This document shows, piece by piece, positions 1-5,795 of a stretch of DNA of 8,906 nt (its first letter is position 1; every line of letters begins with the position of its first letter). The notes under the pieces are model-generated. The model did no database searches and was not told the origin of the DNA. It saw nothing but the letters and a program-made list of their open reading frames with translations. The translations under genes and the position numbers were made by a program. This stretch comes from Acetobacteraceae bacterium (lineage in GTDB: Bacteria > Pseudomonadota > Alphaproteobacteria > Acetobacterales > Acetobacteraceae), in NCBI GenBank assembly GCA_947476855.1, contig CANJSR010000185.1, forward strand, positions 1 to 8,906, in the 5' to 3' direction.

Positions 1-163
1 CGCCACCACCGTAATAGCCGCCGTGATGGCCGCCCTGGTAGCCACCATGATGTCCCCCATTGGGGCCACCGCCGCGATGACGTCCCTCGGCCTGGGCGGA
101 GGGGGCGAGCAGCAGGCCGGCTGCAACCGGCACCGCGATCAGGAAAGCCTTGAGATGGCGCAT
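1..163 (-). CDS. Secreted Gly/His/Tyr-rich protein, N-terminal part only
   Basis: The gene runs off the left edge, so only the first 54 residues are visible. The ATG lies at 163-161, with GGAG six bases upstream as a ribosome binding site. Residues 1 to about 25 form a signal peptide: MRHLK, then a hydrophobic stretch rich in Ala, Val and Leu, ending in AQA as a likely signal peptidase I site. The mature part begins EGRHRGGGP and continues as short repeats of the type GGHHGGY and GGYQGGHHGGYYGGG. The protein is therefore exported. His pairs spaced by Gly can bind Ni, Zn or Cu, but low-complexity Gly/His/Tyr tails also occur in structural envelope proteins. The family is not recognised and no function is assigned. 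The export call is fairly safe; metal binding is only a possibility. Confidence 0.7.
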   Translation of the reverse strand, partial: MRHLKAFLIAVPVAAGLLLAPSAQAEGRHRGGGPNGGHHGGYQGGHHGGYYGGG

Positions 164-254
164 CGTCCGCTCCGTGCCTGGTGTTTCGATGGAGGCATCC
201 TGGCGGCCGGGCGTGGTCGAATGGCGGTGCGGTTGTGACCATTTCAAGGCGGGG

Positions 255-842
255 TCAGAGGCGTTCGGCGGATCCCTGGCCCGGTGTCAGATGCGCCAGG
301 CGTTCCAGCACCGCCGGCACGCCCGCGATCACCTCATAGAGGTTCCGGGTCTCGGGGGCGGCGAAGCCCATGGTGACCGAGGCTTCCAGCGCGGCGTGCA
401 ATGGCGCGGCCGATCCTTCGACGTCGCAAAGAATGATCGGCTTGTCGTGCAGGCGCAGTTGCCGCCACGAGATGATCTCGATCGTTTCGTCCATCGTGCC
501 GATGCCGCCGGGCATGGTCACGAAGGCGTCCGCGACCTCGAACATCCGATGCTTGCGGTCATGCATGGTCGATGTGACCACCATCTCGGTCAGGCCGGCG
601 TGGGCGACTTCCCAGCGCTGGAGGAATTCCGGGATCACCCCCAGCACCTGTCCGCCGGCGGCGAGGGTCGCGTCGGCGAGGATGCCCATCAGCCCGACCC
701 GCCCGCCGCCATAGACCAGCCGGATGCCCGCGCGCGCCAATCCCTCCCCCAGCGCCCGCGCGGCGGCGGCATGGGCCGGGTTGTCGCCGATGCGCGCGCC
801 GCAGAAGACGGCGACGGAATGAATCGTGGGCTTGGGCGTCAT
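255..842 (-). CDS. LOG-family protein (probable nucleoside 5'-monophosphate phosphoribohydrolase)
   Basis: This 195-residue protein is the usual length for the LOG family (TIGR00730 type). Characterised members cut the N-glycosidic bond of cytokinin riboside 5'-monophosphates or of AMP-like nucleotides in the cytosol. Visible marks are the Rossmann-like opening SVAVFCGAR (residues 9-17), the Gly-rich turn VYGGGRVGLMG (43-53), MHDRKHRM (93-100), and the family signature PGGIGTMDE (111-119), whose Glu is catalytic. The start at 842 was chosen because homologues begin a few residues before the VAVFCG strand and an AAGGA lies ten bases upstream. An in-frame ATG at 905 would add 21 residues not expected in the family and has no ribosome binding site. 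The neighbour on the right is divergent, so the gene appears to stand alone. In bacteria the substrate is often AMP or a salvage nucleotide, so a cytokinin role should not be assumed. Confidence 0.92.
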   Translation of the reverse strand: MTPKPTIHSVAVFCGARIGDNPAHAAAARALGEGLARAGIRLVYGGGRVGLMGILADATLAAGGQVLGVIPEFLQRWEVAHAGLTEMVVTSTMHDRKHRMFEVADAFVTMPGGIGTMDETIEIISWRQLRLHDKPIILCDVEGSAAPLHAALEASVTMGFAAPETRNLYEVIAGVPAVLERLAHLTPGQGSAERL

Positions 843-908
843 TCTGGTTATATCCTTGGCGTGCGCCGCTTCTTTGGCTGGTTTGTGCAGCCGGGCAAGG
901 GGCATGCG

Positions 909-926
909 CCACGGGTAAGTCCGTGG
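909..926. promoter_or_regulatory. Inverted repeat in the LOG / cytochrome c' divergent spacer
   Basis: Arms CCACGG (909-914) and CCGTGG (921-926) are perfectly complementary around a six-base loop. The repeat lies in the 116-base spacer between the divergent LOG and cytochrome c' genes, 33 bases before the cytochrome ATG. It could be an operator or a hairpin in the cytochrome leader. No clear -35/-10 pair was recognised beside it, so its function is undecided. Confidence 0.3.
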
Positions 927-958
927 TCCCGCAAAACATAAAGGGGAGTGCCTAGTTG

Positions 959-1396
959 ATGAGGAAGTTTGTTCTGGCGGCCGCCATGGTCGTCGCCGCC
1001 AGCGGTGTCGCGAGCGCCCAGTCCGGTCCGAATCTGATCGAGACGCGTCAGGTCGGTTTCGCGCTGCTCGCTGGCGACTTTGCCGGTATTCGCGCGGTGG
1101 CCGCGGCCAAGGGCGATGTGAAGACGTTGGAAAACCCGGCGAAGGCGATGGGCCGGTTCGCGGCGATCATTCCGTCGCTGTTCCCGCAAGGAACGGCGGC
1201 TGGCAACAATACCAAGGCGTTGCCCGAGGTGTGGTCCAAGCCCGAGGACTTCAAGAACGCATCCGCCGCGCTGGGTGAAGCCTCCGCCCTGCTGGTGAAG
1301 GCCTCGGCCGCTGGCGACGCGGCTGGCGTGGACGCTGCGATCAAGGCCGTGGGCGATGCCTGTGGCGCCTGCCACCGGGCGTTCCGCGCGCGGTAA
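959..1396 (+). CDS. Cytochrome c' (periplasmic class II c-type cytochrome)
   Basis: The 145-residue precursor has a Sec signal peptide (MRKFVLAAAM to about residue 20, cut after ASA) and a mature part of about 125 residues, normal for cytochrome c' (four-helix bundle). The haem c attachment site CGACH is at residues 135-139, close to the C-terminus, as this class requires and unlike class I cytochromes. The stretch ALPEVWSKPEDFK (88-100) is also typical. Cytochromes c' bind NO or CO at a five-coordinate haem and are linked to nitrosative-stress protection or electron transfer. A strong AAGGGGAG lies at 941-948. The ATG at 959 is preferred to an in-frame TTG at 956 because it gives a cleaner signal peptide, though the spacing to the TTG is equally good. 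The convergent neighbour is a membrane cytochrome b561, a commonly seen partner and plausible electron donor. Confidence 0.93.
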   Translation: MRKFVLAAAMVVAASGVASAQSGPNLIETRQVGFALLAGDFAGIRAVAAAKGDVKTLENPAKAMGRFAAIIPSLFPQGTAAGNNTKALPEVWSKPEDFKNASAALGEASALLVKASAAGDAAGVDAAIKAVGDACGACHRAFRAR

Positions 1397-1402
1397 GAAA
1401 TG

Positions 1403-1431
1403 CGACGGGGGCGCGGTTCGTGCCCCCGTCG
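1403..1431. terminator. GC-rich hairpin between convergent cytochrome genes
   Basis: A ten-base perfect stem (1403-1412 against 1422-1431, core GACGGGGGC / GCCCCCGTC) starts seven bases after the cytochrome c' stop and ends 17 bases before the stop of the opposing cytochrome b561 gene. A further G-T and C-G pair shortens the loop to GGTTC. The stem is very stable, but the T-run after it is poor (GGTTTCGCCTT). It probably acts as a shared bidirectional transcript end. Confidence 0.65.
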
Positions 1432-1447
1432 GTTTCGCCTTGGCGCC

Positions 1448-2113
1448 CTATGGCGCCCACCAGACCAGCGCCGCGACCAGCAGCGCCGAAATCCCCCAGA
1501 CGATCGCCGCCAGGATCGGCGACATCATCCGCGGTGCCTGCATCGCGCCGGGCATCCGTTTCTTGCCGGTGATCATCGGCCGCACCAGGTCGTGCCGCTT
1601 CAGGATCGCATAGGCCACGATCGCCAGGATGTGCAGCGCCACGACGATCTGGACGATATTGAACAGGAAATGATGCTGGCTGGTCGCCCAGTCGCTCCAG
1701 TCCTTACCGACCAGGCGCGCCAGCGGACCCTCGACCGAGATGTCGTCATTCGCGCTCATGCCCGTGAAGACCTGGGCGAACAACAGGGCCAGCATCCCGA
1801 CCACCATCCAGCCGCCGGCGGCGTTGTGGCCGATTTCGGTATCCGGTTCCCGCTTCGTGATGTGCAGCAGGTGGCGCACGGCCTCGATCGGGCTTTTCAG
1901 GAAGAACAGAAAGCGTGCGGTGTCGCTGCCGACAAAGCCCCAGACGACTCGGAAGATCAGCAGGCTGAGGATCGCGTAGCCCGAAAGCATATGATACTCG
2001 AGCCAGCCTTGCTTGCCCGACACCCACATGAACGCGATCAGCAGCACCAGCAGCCAATGGAACAGCCGGATCGGTATGTCCCAGATCGGCATGGGCAGAT
2101 TGATCTGACGCAT
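1448..2113 (-). CDS. Cytochrome b561 family membrane protein
   Basis: This 221-residue inner-membrane protein of the bacterial b561 type carries two b haems and moves electrons between quinol and periplasmic acceptors such as c-type cytochromes. The N-terminus has the family signature WDIPIRLFHW (residues 11-20). Candidate haem-ligand histidines are H19, H41 (EYHMLSGY), H96 (IGHNAAGG), H147/H148 and H161 (VVALHILAIV). Hydrophobic segments lie at about 15-33, 39-60, 100-119 and 149-170, giving the four-helix core, with a fifth at 198-219. The start at 2113 has GGGAG ten bases upstream; the later in-frame ATG (residue 8) has no such site. It converges on the cytochrome c' gene, which supports the two working as a redox pair, although they are not in one operon. 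It follows the transglutaminase gene on the same strand after 77 bases. Confidence 0.92.
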   Translation of the reverse strand: MRQINLPMPIWDIPIRLFHWLLVLLIAFMWVSGKQGWLEYHMLSGYAILSLLIFRVVWGFVGSDTARFLFFLKSPIEAVRHLLHITKREPDTEIGHNAAGGWMVVGMLALLFAQVFTGMSANDDISVEGPLARLVGKDWSDWATSQHHFLFNIVQIVVALHILAIVAYAILKRHDLVRPMITGKKRMPGAMQAPRMMSPILAAIVWGISALLVAALVWWAP

Positions 2114-2190
2114 TCGCGCGATGCTCCCTTTTGGACTCCTGTTGCTGCCCTACCGCAACGGCGGCCGTGCTGCCAAGCTGGGGGGTCTGG

Positions 2191-3069
2191 TCATGCCTCC
2201 GCCTCGTCTGGTTCAAGATCGACGCTGACCGACAGGTCGTGCCGGCCGCCGCCCAGGATGACGCCGCGGATCGGGCTGACATCGCCGAAGTCGCGGCCCC
2301 AGCCCAGCACCACGTGCTCATTCCGGACGACCAGGGCGTTGGTCGGGTCCAGGTCCACCCATCCGTCGTGGGGGCCGAGCCAACAGCCGACCCAGGCGTG
2401 GGATTGGTCGGAGCCGATGCGGCGGGTCTGGCCCGGCGGCGGGCGGGTGCGGATATAGCCCGAGACATAACGCGCCGGCAGGCCGAGGCCGCGGAGCGCG
2501 CTGATCATCACGTGGGAGAAATCCTGGCAGACGCCGATGCGGCGCTGCATGACCTCGGCCACCGGGGTGGAGATGCTGGTGGAGCCGCTGCGATAGGCGA
2601 AATCCGCCTTGATCCTGGTGTTCAGCTCCACGAGGGCTTCCAGGATGGGCCGGTTCGGCGCGAAGGAGTGGGCGGCATAGGCGCGGGCGTCGTCATTGGC
2701 GGGTGCCATCGGGCTGTCGAAGCAGAATTCCGATGCGTGCCAGCCCTCGGGCCCGTGGGCGGCTTCAGCGACCTGTTCCCATGGCATCGTGTCGGCGGCC
2801 GGAGGCGGTGGCGCGAAGGCGACGTCGACGATCGACTCGGAGGTGAGTTCAAACGTCTCGTGCGACAGGTCGATGAACAGCCAGGTGACCCGGTTGCCAA
2901 AGTGGTCCACGCCGTCGCGCCGGCGGGCGGGCGGCGGCTCGGCGAGGACTCGATCCGAGAGGATGCGCTGGCCTGGGATGGGGCGCGGGCGCAGATGGAC
3001 CATGTGCGCGGCCAGGTCGACCGGCGTGCCATAGTCGTAGCGCGTGGTGTGACGCAGGCGGTATCTCAT
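2191..3069 (-). CDS. Transglutaminase-like cysteine protease domain protein
   Basis: This 292-residue protein is the normal length for bacterial proteins with an N-terminal transglutaminase-associated domain followed by a transglutaminase-like core. The N-terminal part (MRYRLRHTTRYDYGTPV, residues 1-17) forms the usual beta-rich domain, with HFGNRVTWL (56-64) inside it. The papain-like triad is visible as C181 (GVCQDFSHVM), H224 (DQSHAWVG) and D241 (WVDLDPTN). No signal peptide is seen, so it is probably cytosolic. Such proteins are probably proteases or amide-bond enzymes; in many genomes they sit beside an alpha-E protein and an ATP-grasp protein, but neither is present here. The start was set by the canonical MRYRLRH beginning; no good ribosome binding site is visible. 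The reading frame stays open far upstream, but that part is Arg/Pro-rich and overlaps the ArsR gene in another frame, so it was not included. Confidence 0.9.
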   Translation of the reverse strand: MRYRLRHTTRYDYGTPVDLAAHMVHLRPRPIPGQRILSDRVLAEPPPARRRDGVDHFGNRVTWLFIDLSHETFELTSESIVDVAFAPPPPAADTMPWEQVAEAAHGPEGWHASEFCFDSPMAPANDDARAYAAHSFAPNRPILEALVELNTRIKADFAYRSGSTSISTPVAEVMQRRIGVCQDFSHVMISALRGLGLPARYVSGYIRTRPPPGQTRRIGSDQSHAWVGCWLGPHDGWVDLDPTNALVVRNEHVVLGWGRDFGDVSPIRGVILGGGRHDLSVSVDLEPDEAEA

Positions 3070-3201
3070 GCGGGCAAGGCGGCGGCGCGTGCGACGGGCT
3101 GGTTGGATTCTGAAGGCATGAGCGGACTGTGCCGCCCGCGGGGCCATCCAGCAATGACTTGTACCAAGCGAACGTGGCGATGACCCTCGCGGTCTCCACC
3201 T

Positions 3202-3326
3202 CGTCATGCTGGGCGAAGACCCAGCACCCACGGCTTTCCACTGTTCTGAACAGCAAAGTCGTGGATGGTGGCCCGGAGCCTGTCCTCGGGCCGGCTCTTC
3301 GCCAGACCCGGGGGGCCACCACGACG
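3202..3326. repeat. Nested palindromic intergenic repeat (REP/trash-can type)
   Basis: The 299-base gap between the ArsR and transglutaminase genes (3070-3368) holds no convincing gene but a dense cluster of inverted repeats. A hairpin lies at 3208-3225 (GCTGGG / CCCAGC). A central palindrome CTGTTC-T-GAACAG is centred on 3247. It is flanked by imperfect arms ACGGCTTT and AAAGTCGT. A second hairpin pairs GGTGGCCC (3267-3274) with GGGCCACC (3313-3320), with GGCCCG/CGGGCC nested inside. The layout and the words TCATGCTGGG and ATCCACGACTTT (minus strand) resemble short palindromic elements scattered through alphaproteobacterial genomes; this likeness is from memory and was not searched. It may be spread by a REP-associated transposase acting in trans, and may also end or stabilise transcripts. 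Confidence 0.55.
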
Positions 3327-3368
3327 AAGGCGCACCGTCCGGAGAGGCAGTGGTTACGCCGCCTGGTA

Positions 3369-4049
3369 TTATCCCGGCAGGGTCACCCAGAACCGCGCCT
3401 GGAACCCCTGACGCCCGGTGTCCGTGATCGCCACGGCCCTGGTGTCTCGCATCCGGGCGACCCAGCCGAGTTCGAAGCAGCGATGGGCCAGCGCGGCGCC
3501 GAGGCGGCCGGCGATATGCGGGCGCCGCTCGCTCCAGTCCAGGCAGGGCCGGCAGAACACGCGCCGGCCGGGCACCGGTTCGGCGCCGAAGTCGCGCAGG
3601 AAGGCGTGACCGGAGTCGGTCACCTCTCCGCCATCCGCCGACAGCGCCACGAAGTCGCGCTGGGTCAGTGAATCCGCCAGCGCCACGCCCAGGCGCCCAG
3701 CCAGGTGGTCGTAGCAGGTGCGGGCGGTGCGCAGCGTCTCTCCCCCGCGCCAGGTGGTCGCGCGGGCGGTTTCGGGGCCGGCGACCGCGAGGATGCTTTC
3801 CAGCATCTGCCCGACCAAGGGGGAGGCGAGGCGGAAATACCGGTGCCGCCCCTGCCGCTCCATCGTCAGCAGTTCGGCTTCCGTCAGTTTGGCCAGATGC
3901 CCGCTGGTCGTTTGGGGCGAGACTCGGGCGACGAACGCCAGTTCCTTGGCCGTCAGCGCTCGCCCGTCCATCAGCACGGACAGGATGTTGGCTCGGGCGG
4001 GATCGCCGATCAGGGAGGCGATGCGGGCAACCTGGGTGGCGTCGCTCAT
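3369..4049 (-). CDS. ArsR-type winged-helix transcriptional regulator with Cys-containing C-terminal domain
   Basis: This 226-residue protein has an N-terminal ArsR/SmtB winged helix (about residues 5-85) and a long C-terminal extension. The recognition region reads LTAKELAFVARVSPQTTSGHLAKL (32-55, here the DNA-reading helix), followed by the wing GRHRYFRLAS (67-76). The extension contains TCYDHLAG (111-118) and FCRPCLDWSERRPHIAG (165-181), blocks that recur in this long-ArsR subgroup. C112, C166, C169 and C191 could sense a metal or thiol-reactive compound, but the typical metal motif of short ArsR proteins (CVC in the recognition helix) is absent. The start at 4049 has AAAGG about nine bases upstream. 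It lies 84 bases after pdxY on the same strand, so the two may be co-transcribed. It could regulate pdxY, itself or the downstream genes; the sequence does not settle which. Confidence 0.88.
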   Translation of the reverse strand: MSDATQVARIASLIGDPARANILSVLMDGRALTAKELAFVARVSPQTTSGHLAKLTEAELLTMERQGRHRYFRLASPLVGQMLESILAVAGPETARATTWRGGETLRTARTCYDHLAGRLGVALADSLTQRDFVALSADGGEVTDSGHAFLRDFGAEPVPGRRVFCRPCLDWSERRPHIAGRLGAALAHRCFELGWVARMRDTRAVAITDTGRQGFQARFWVTLPG

Positions 4050-4133
4050 GGCGGGGACCCTTTGGGTGATGCGGCACTGTGCCTGATGGCGGTCTGGGAT
4101 GCGCGCTGGGATGCTTCGGCCGCCGCCGTAGGT

Positions 4134-4994
4134 TCAGACCGGCAGGGCGTGGAAGCGAGTCGTGGGGGCGACGAACTCATCCTGCGCCGCGATCAACTGG
4201 ATTTCGCGCGAGCCCGCTTCGGCCGTGCGGCGCAGCAGGCCGTGGATCGAGGACCCGGCTGCCTCCAGCGCCTGGACCGCGCTGCCGGTGTTCAGCCGGT
4301 GGAACAGGAACAGGGCCGCGATCGCGTCCCCTGCGCCGTTCACGGACACCGGCAGGCGCGGGGTGCGGAGGATATGGAAGGCCCCGCCCTCGGCCACCAT
4401 CATGTCGATGTGATCCCCAGGCGTGGTCGCGGTTTCCAGGCTGGTGAGCAGCACGCAGCGCGGCCCACCGGCCCGCATGGTGGCGGCGAGGGCGGTGACC
4501 GCGGCCTTGGCGTCCCCGATCGTGGCGCAGGGCAGGCCGGTCAGGCGTTCCAGCTCGAACCGGTTGGGGGTGGCGATGTCGGCTTGCGGCAAGGTGCGGT
4601 CGCGCATGAAGGCCTCGATCCCCGGGCGGACATAGACGCCCGTGTCGGTGTCGCCGATCACCGGGTCGCAGCAATACAGCGCGGCGGGGTTGGCCGCCCG
4701 GACCTGATCGACCGCGTGCAGGATCGCCTCCCCGATCTCGGCGTCGCCCATGTAGCCGGACAGGACGGCGTCGCAGGATCGCAGCGCGTCGCGGGCGGCG
4801 ATGCCGTCCACGAGGTCCCGCACCGACTGGCCGGAGTAGACCTGCCCGGTCCAATGCCCATAGCCGGTGTGGTTGGAGAACTGGACGGTGTGGATCGACC
4901 ACACATTCGCCCCCAGCCGCTGCAGCGGAAACACGGCCGAGGCGTTGCCGACATGGCCGTAGGAAACCCAGGACTGGATCGAGAGGATGTTCAT
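4134..4994 (-). CDS. pdxY: Pyridoxal kinase PdxY
   Basis: This 286-residue protein matches the length of PdxY and its hallmarks along the whole chain. PdxY phosphorylates pyridoxal to pyridoxal 5'-phosphate with ATP in the vitamin B6 salvage pathway (cytosol, ribokinase fold). Visible blocks are NILSIQSWVSYGHVGN (2-17), VFPLQRLGANVW (21-32), TVQFSNHTGYG (36-46), the nucleotide-side CCDPVIGD (108-115), and the GAGD anion hole with catalytic D223 (VNGAGDA). The start at 4994 gives the standard NILSIQS beginning and follows GGGAGG, though that site is unusually close (three bases). Upstream in-frame starts to 5030 add residues foreign to the family. It is divergent from the DUF1826-zigA operon, and the candidate Zur palindrome is centred 69 bases upstream of its ATG, so shared control is possible. 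Confidence 0.96.
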   Translation of the reverse strand: MNILSIQSWVSYGHVGNASAVFPLQRLGANVWSIHTVQFSNHTGYGHWTGQVYSGQSVRDLVDGIAARDALRSCDAVLSGYMGDAEIGEAILHAVDQVRAANPAALYCCDPVIGDTDTGVYVRPGIEAFMRDRTLPQADIATPNRFELERLTGLPCATIGDAKAAVTALAATMRAGGPRCVLLTSLETATTPGDHIDMMVAEGGAFHILRTPRLPVSVNGAGDAIAALFLFHRLNTGSAVQALEAAGSSIHGLLRRTAEAGSREIQLIAAQDEFVAPTTRFHALPV

Positions 4995-5052
4995 GTGCCT
5001 CCCGTATCGGGCGGAGGGCGGCATGGTCAACGGCGGGGCTTCACGGTGCCAA

Positions 5053-5077
5053 ATATGTTATGATATAACGTATCATA
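5053..5077. promoter_or_regulatory. Candidate Zur box (zinc-responsive operator), divergent region
   Basis: A 21-base palindrome (5053-5073) has arms ATATGTTAT and ATAACGTAT around GAT, matching in eight of nine arm positions. Its core TGTTATGATATAACG (5056-5070) differs from the enterobacterial Zur core TGTTATANTATAACA at only two fixed positions. A second perfect repeat, TATGATA / TATCATA (5059-5065 and 5071-5077), interlocks with it, which could suit binding of two dimers. The box lies 40 bases (centre) before the DUF1826 ATG and 69 before pdxY. The downstream pair is a known kind of Zur target, which supports the assignment. Another AT-preferring repressor, including the nearby ArsR protein, remains possible. 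Confidence 0.72.
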
Positions 5078-5081
5078 TAAT
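5076..5081 (+). promoter_or_regulatory. Probable -10 element of the DUF1826-zigA promoter
   Basis: A perfect TATAAT stands 22 bases before the DUF1826 start codon. No good -35 is present at the right distance (ATATGT at 5053-5058 is weak). The Zur-like palindrome covers the interval from -35 to just before -10, where a bound repressor would block RNA polymerase. The ribosome binding site AAAGG is at 5091-5095. Confidence 0.55.
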
Positions 5082-5102
5082 CCGCCGACCAAAGGTAATG
5101 CG

Positions 5103-5795
5103 ATGCCCGCCATCCGGATCGAAACCTTTCCCGAGTCAGCCCTGTCCGGCGGCGTGACCACGCATGACGGGCTGCCCGATCGCGGGGTCACGATTGCGTC
5201 CAGCGGTCCGGCGGTCCTGATGGACATTCATCGCCCGGGCGTGAACCTGGCGATCTGGCACCGCCCTTTGCCGGCGTCGTTGCGTGGTGGCGCGTTGCGC
5301 GCGCTGATGACCGCCGCCCCGTTCACCGTGGTCGCGGTCGGCACGCCCCAGGAACTGCCCGATCGTTTGGCCGAAGAACTTCCCGTGCCCGTGCCGTTCG
5401 ACCTGATGCTCGATCTTGCCGACCTGGCCGCGGGCTTCCTGGTGCTGGATGGCGGCACCAGGGTCCGAATCCGGCTGGAGGCGCTCGTCCATGACGGATG
5501 CAAGAAATGGCACGCCGACGCCGTCGGGCTACGCATGCTGTGCACCTACCAGGGGCCCGGCACGCAATGGCTGCCGATGGATGGCGGCGCGCCGGCCGCG
5601 CGGGCGCTGGACGGCCCTGTCCCCGCCCGCTCGATCGGCCAGATGCCCACCGGCGCCATCGCCGTCCTGAAAGGGGAACGTTACCCGGACAACGGAGGCA
5701 ATGGCTGCATCCATCGCTCTCCGCCCGCCGGACCGGGCGCGCGCGCCCGCCTGCTGCTCTGCATCGATCAGACCGAATGGAACCTGGAAGAATGA
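5103..5795 (+). CDS. DUF1826 family protein (zinc-starvation associated)
   Basis: The 230-residue cytosolic protein is recognised as DUF1826 from the block [22 protein letters not shown] (133-154, key residues C133, H137, D139, R144), then [11 protein letters not shown] (182-192) and CIHRSPP (202-208). No function is established for the family. Comparative genomics of COG0523 proteins has linked it to Zur regulons. I see H137-x-D139, then H204 65 residues after the Asp, then R214 ten residues further. That is the pattern of Fe(II)/2-oxoglutarate dioxygenases (HxD...H plus a basic 2-oxoglutarate ligand), so an iron-dependent oxygenase fold is possible; this is inference. The ATG at 5103 has AAAGG seven bases upstream and follows the Zur-like box. 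Its stop overlaps the zigA start as ATGA, so the two genes are translationally coupled. Confidence 0.88.
   Translation: MPAIRIETFPESALSGGVTTHDGLPDRGVTIASSGPAVLMDIHRPGVNLAIWHRPLPASLRGGALRALMTAAPFTVVAVGTPQELPDRLAEELPVPVPFDLMLDLADLAAGFLVLDGGTRVRIRLEALVHDGCKKWHADAVGLRMLCTYQGPGTQWLPMDGGAPAARALDGPVPARSIGQMPTGAIAVLKGERYPDNGGNGCIHRSPPAGPGARARLLLCIDQTEWNLEE

Noticed and set aside
843..905. Earlier in-frame ATG for the LOG-family protein
   Set aside because: It adds 21 residues not seen in the family, has no ribosome binding site, and the ATG at 842 has AAGGA upstream.
1400..3183. Plus-strand open frames opposite cytochrome b561 and the transglutaminase
   Set aside because: Low-complexity antisense translations with no recognisable motif; the minus-strand genes have haem ligands and a catalytic triad.
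2849..3322. Small minus-strand open frame across the arsR-transglutaminase gap
   Set aside because: Most of it is the palindromic repeat read as protein, and its end overlaps the transglutaminase N-terminus in another frame.
3070..4077. Upstream extension that would make the transglutaminase a 628-residue protein
   Set aside because: The extra 336 residues are Arg/Pro/Ala-rich, resemble no domain, cross the palindromic repeat and overlap the well-supported ArsR gene in another frame; the family begins at MRYRLRH.
4995..5030. Earlier in-frame starts for pdxY
   Set aside because: The TTG and ATG starts add non-family residues without a ribosome binding site, whereas the ATG at 4994 gives the canonical NILSIQS start after GGGAGG.
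3705..5063. Long plus-strand open frame of 452 codons
   Set aside because: It is antisense to both ArsR and pdxY, Gly/Arg/Asp-rich and without motifs; long shadow frames are normal in high-G+C DNA.
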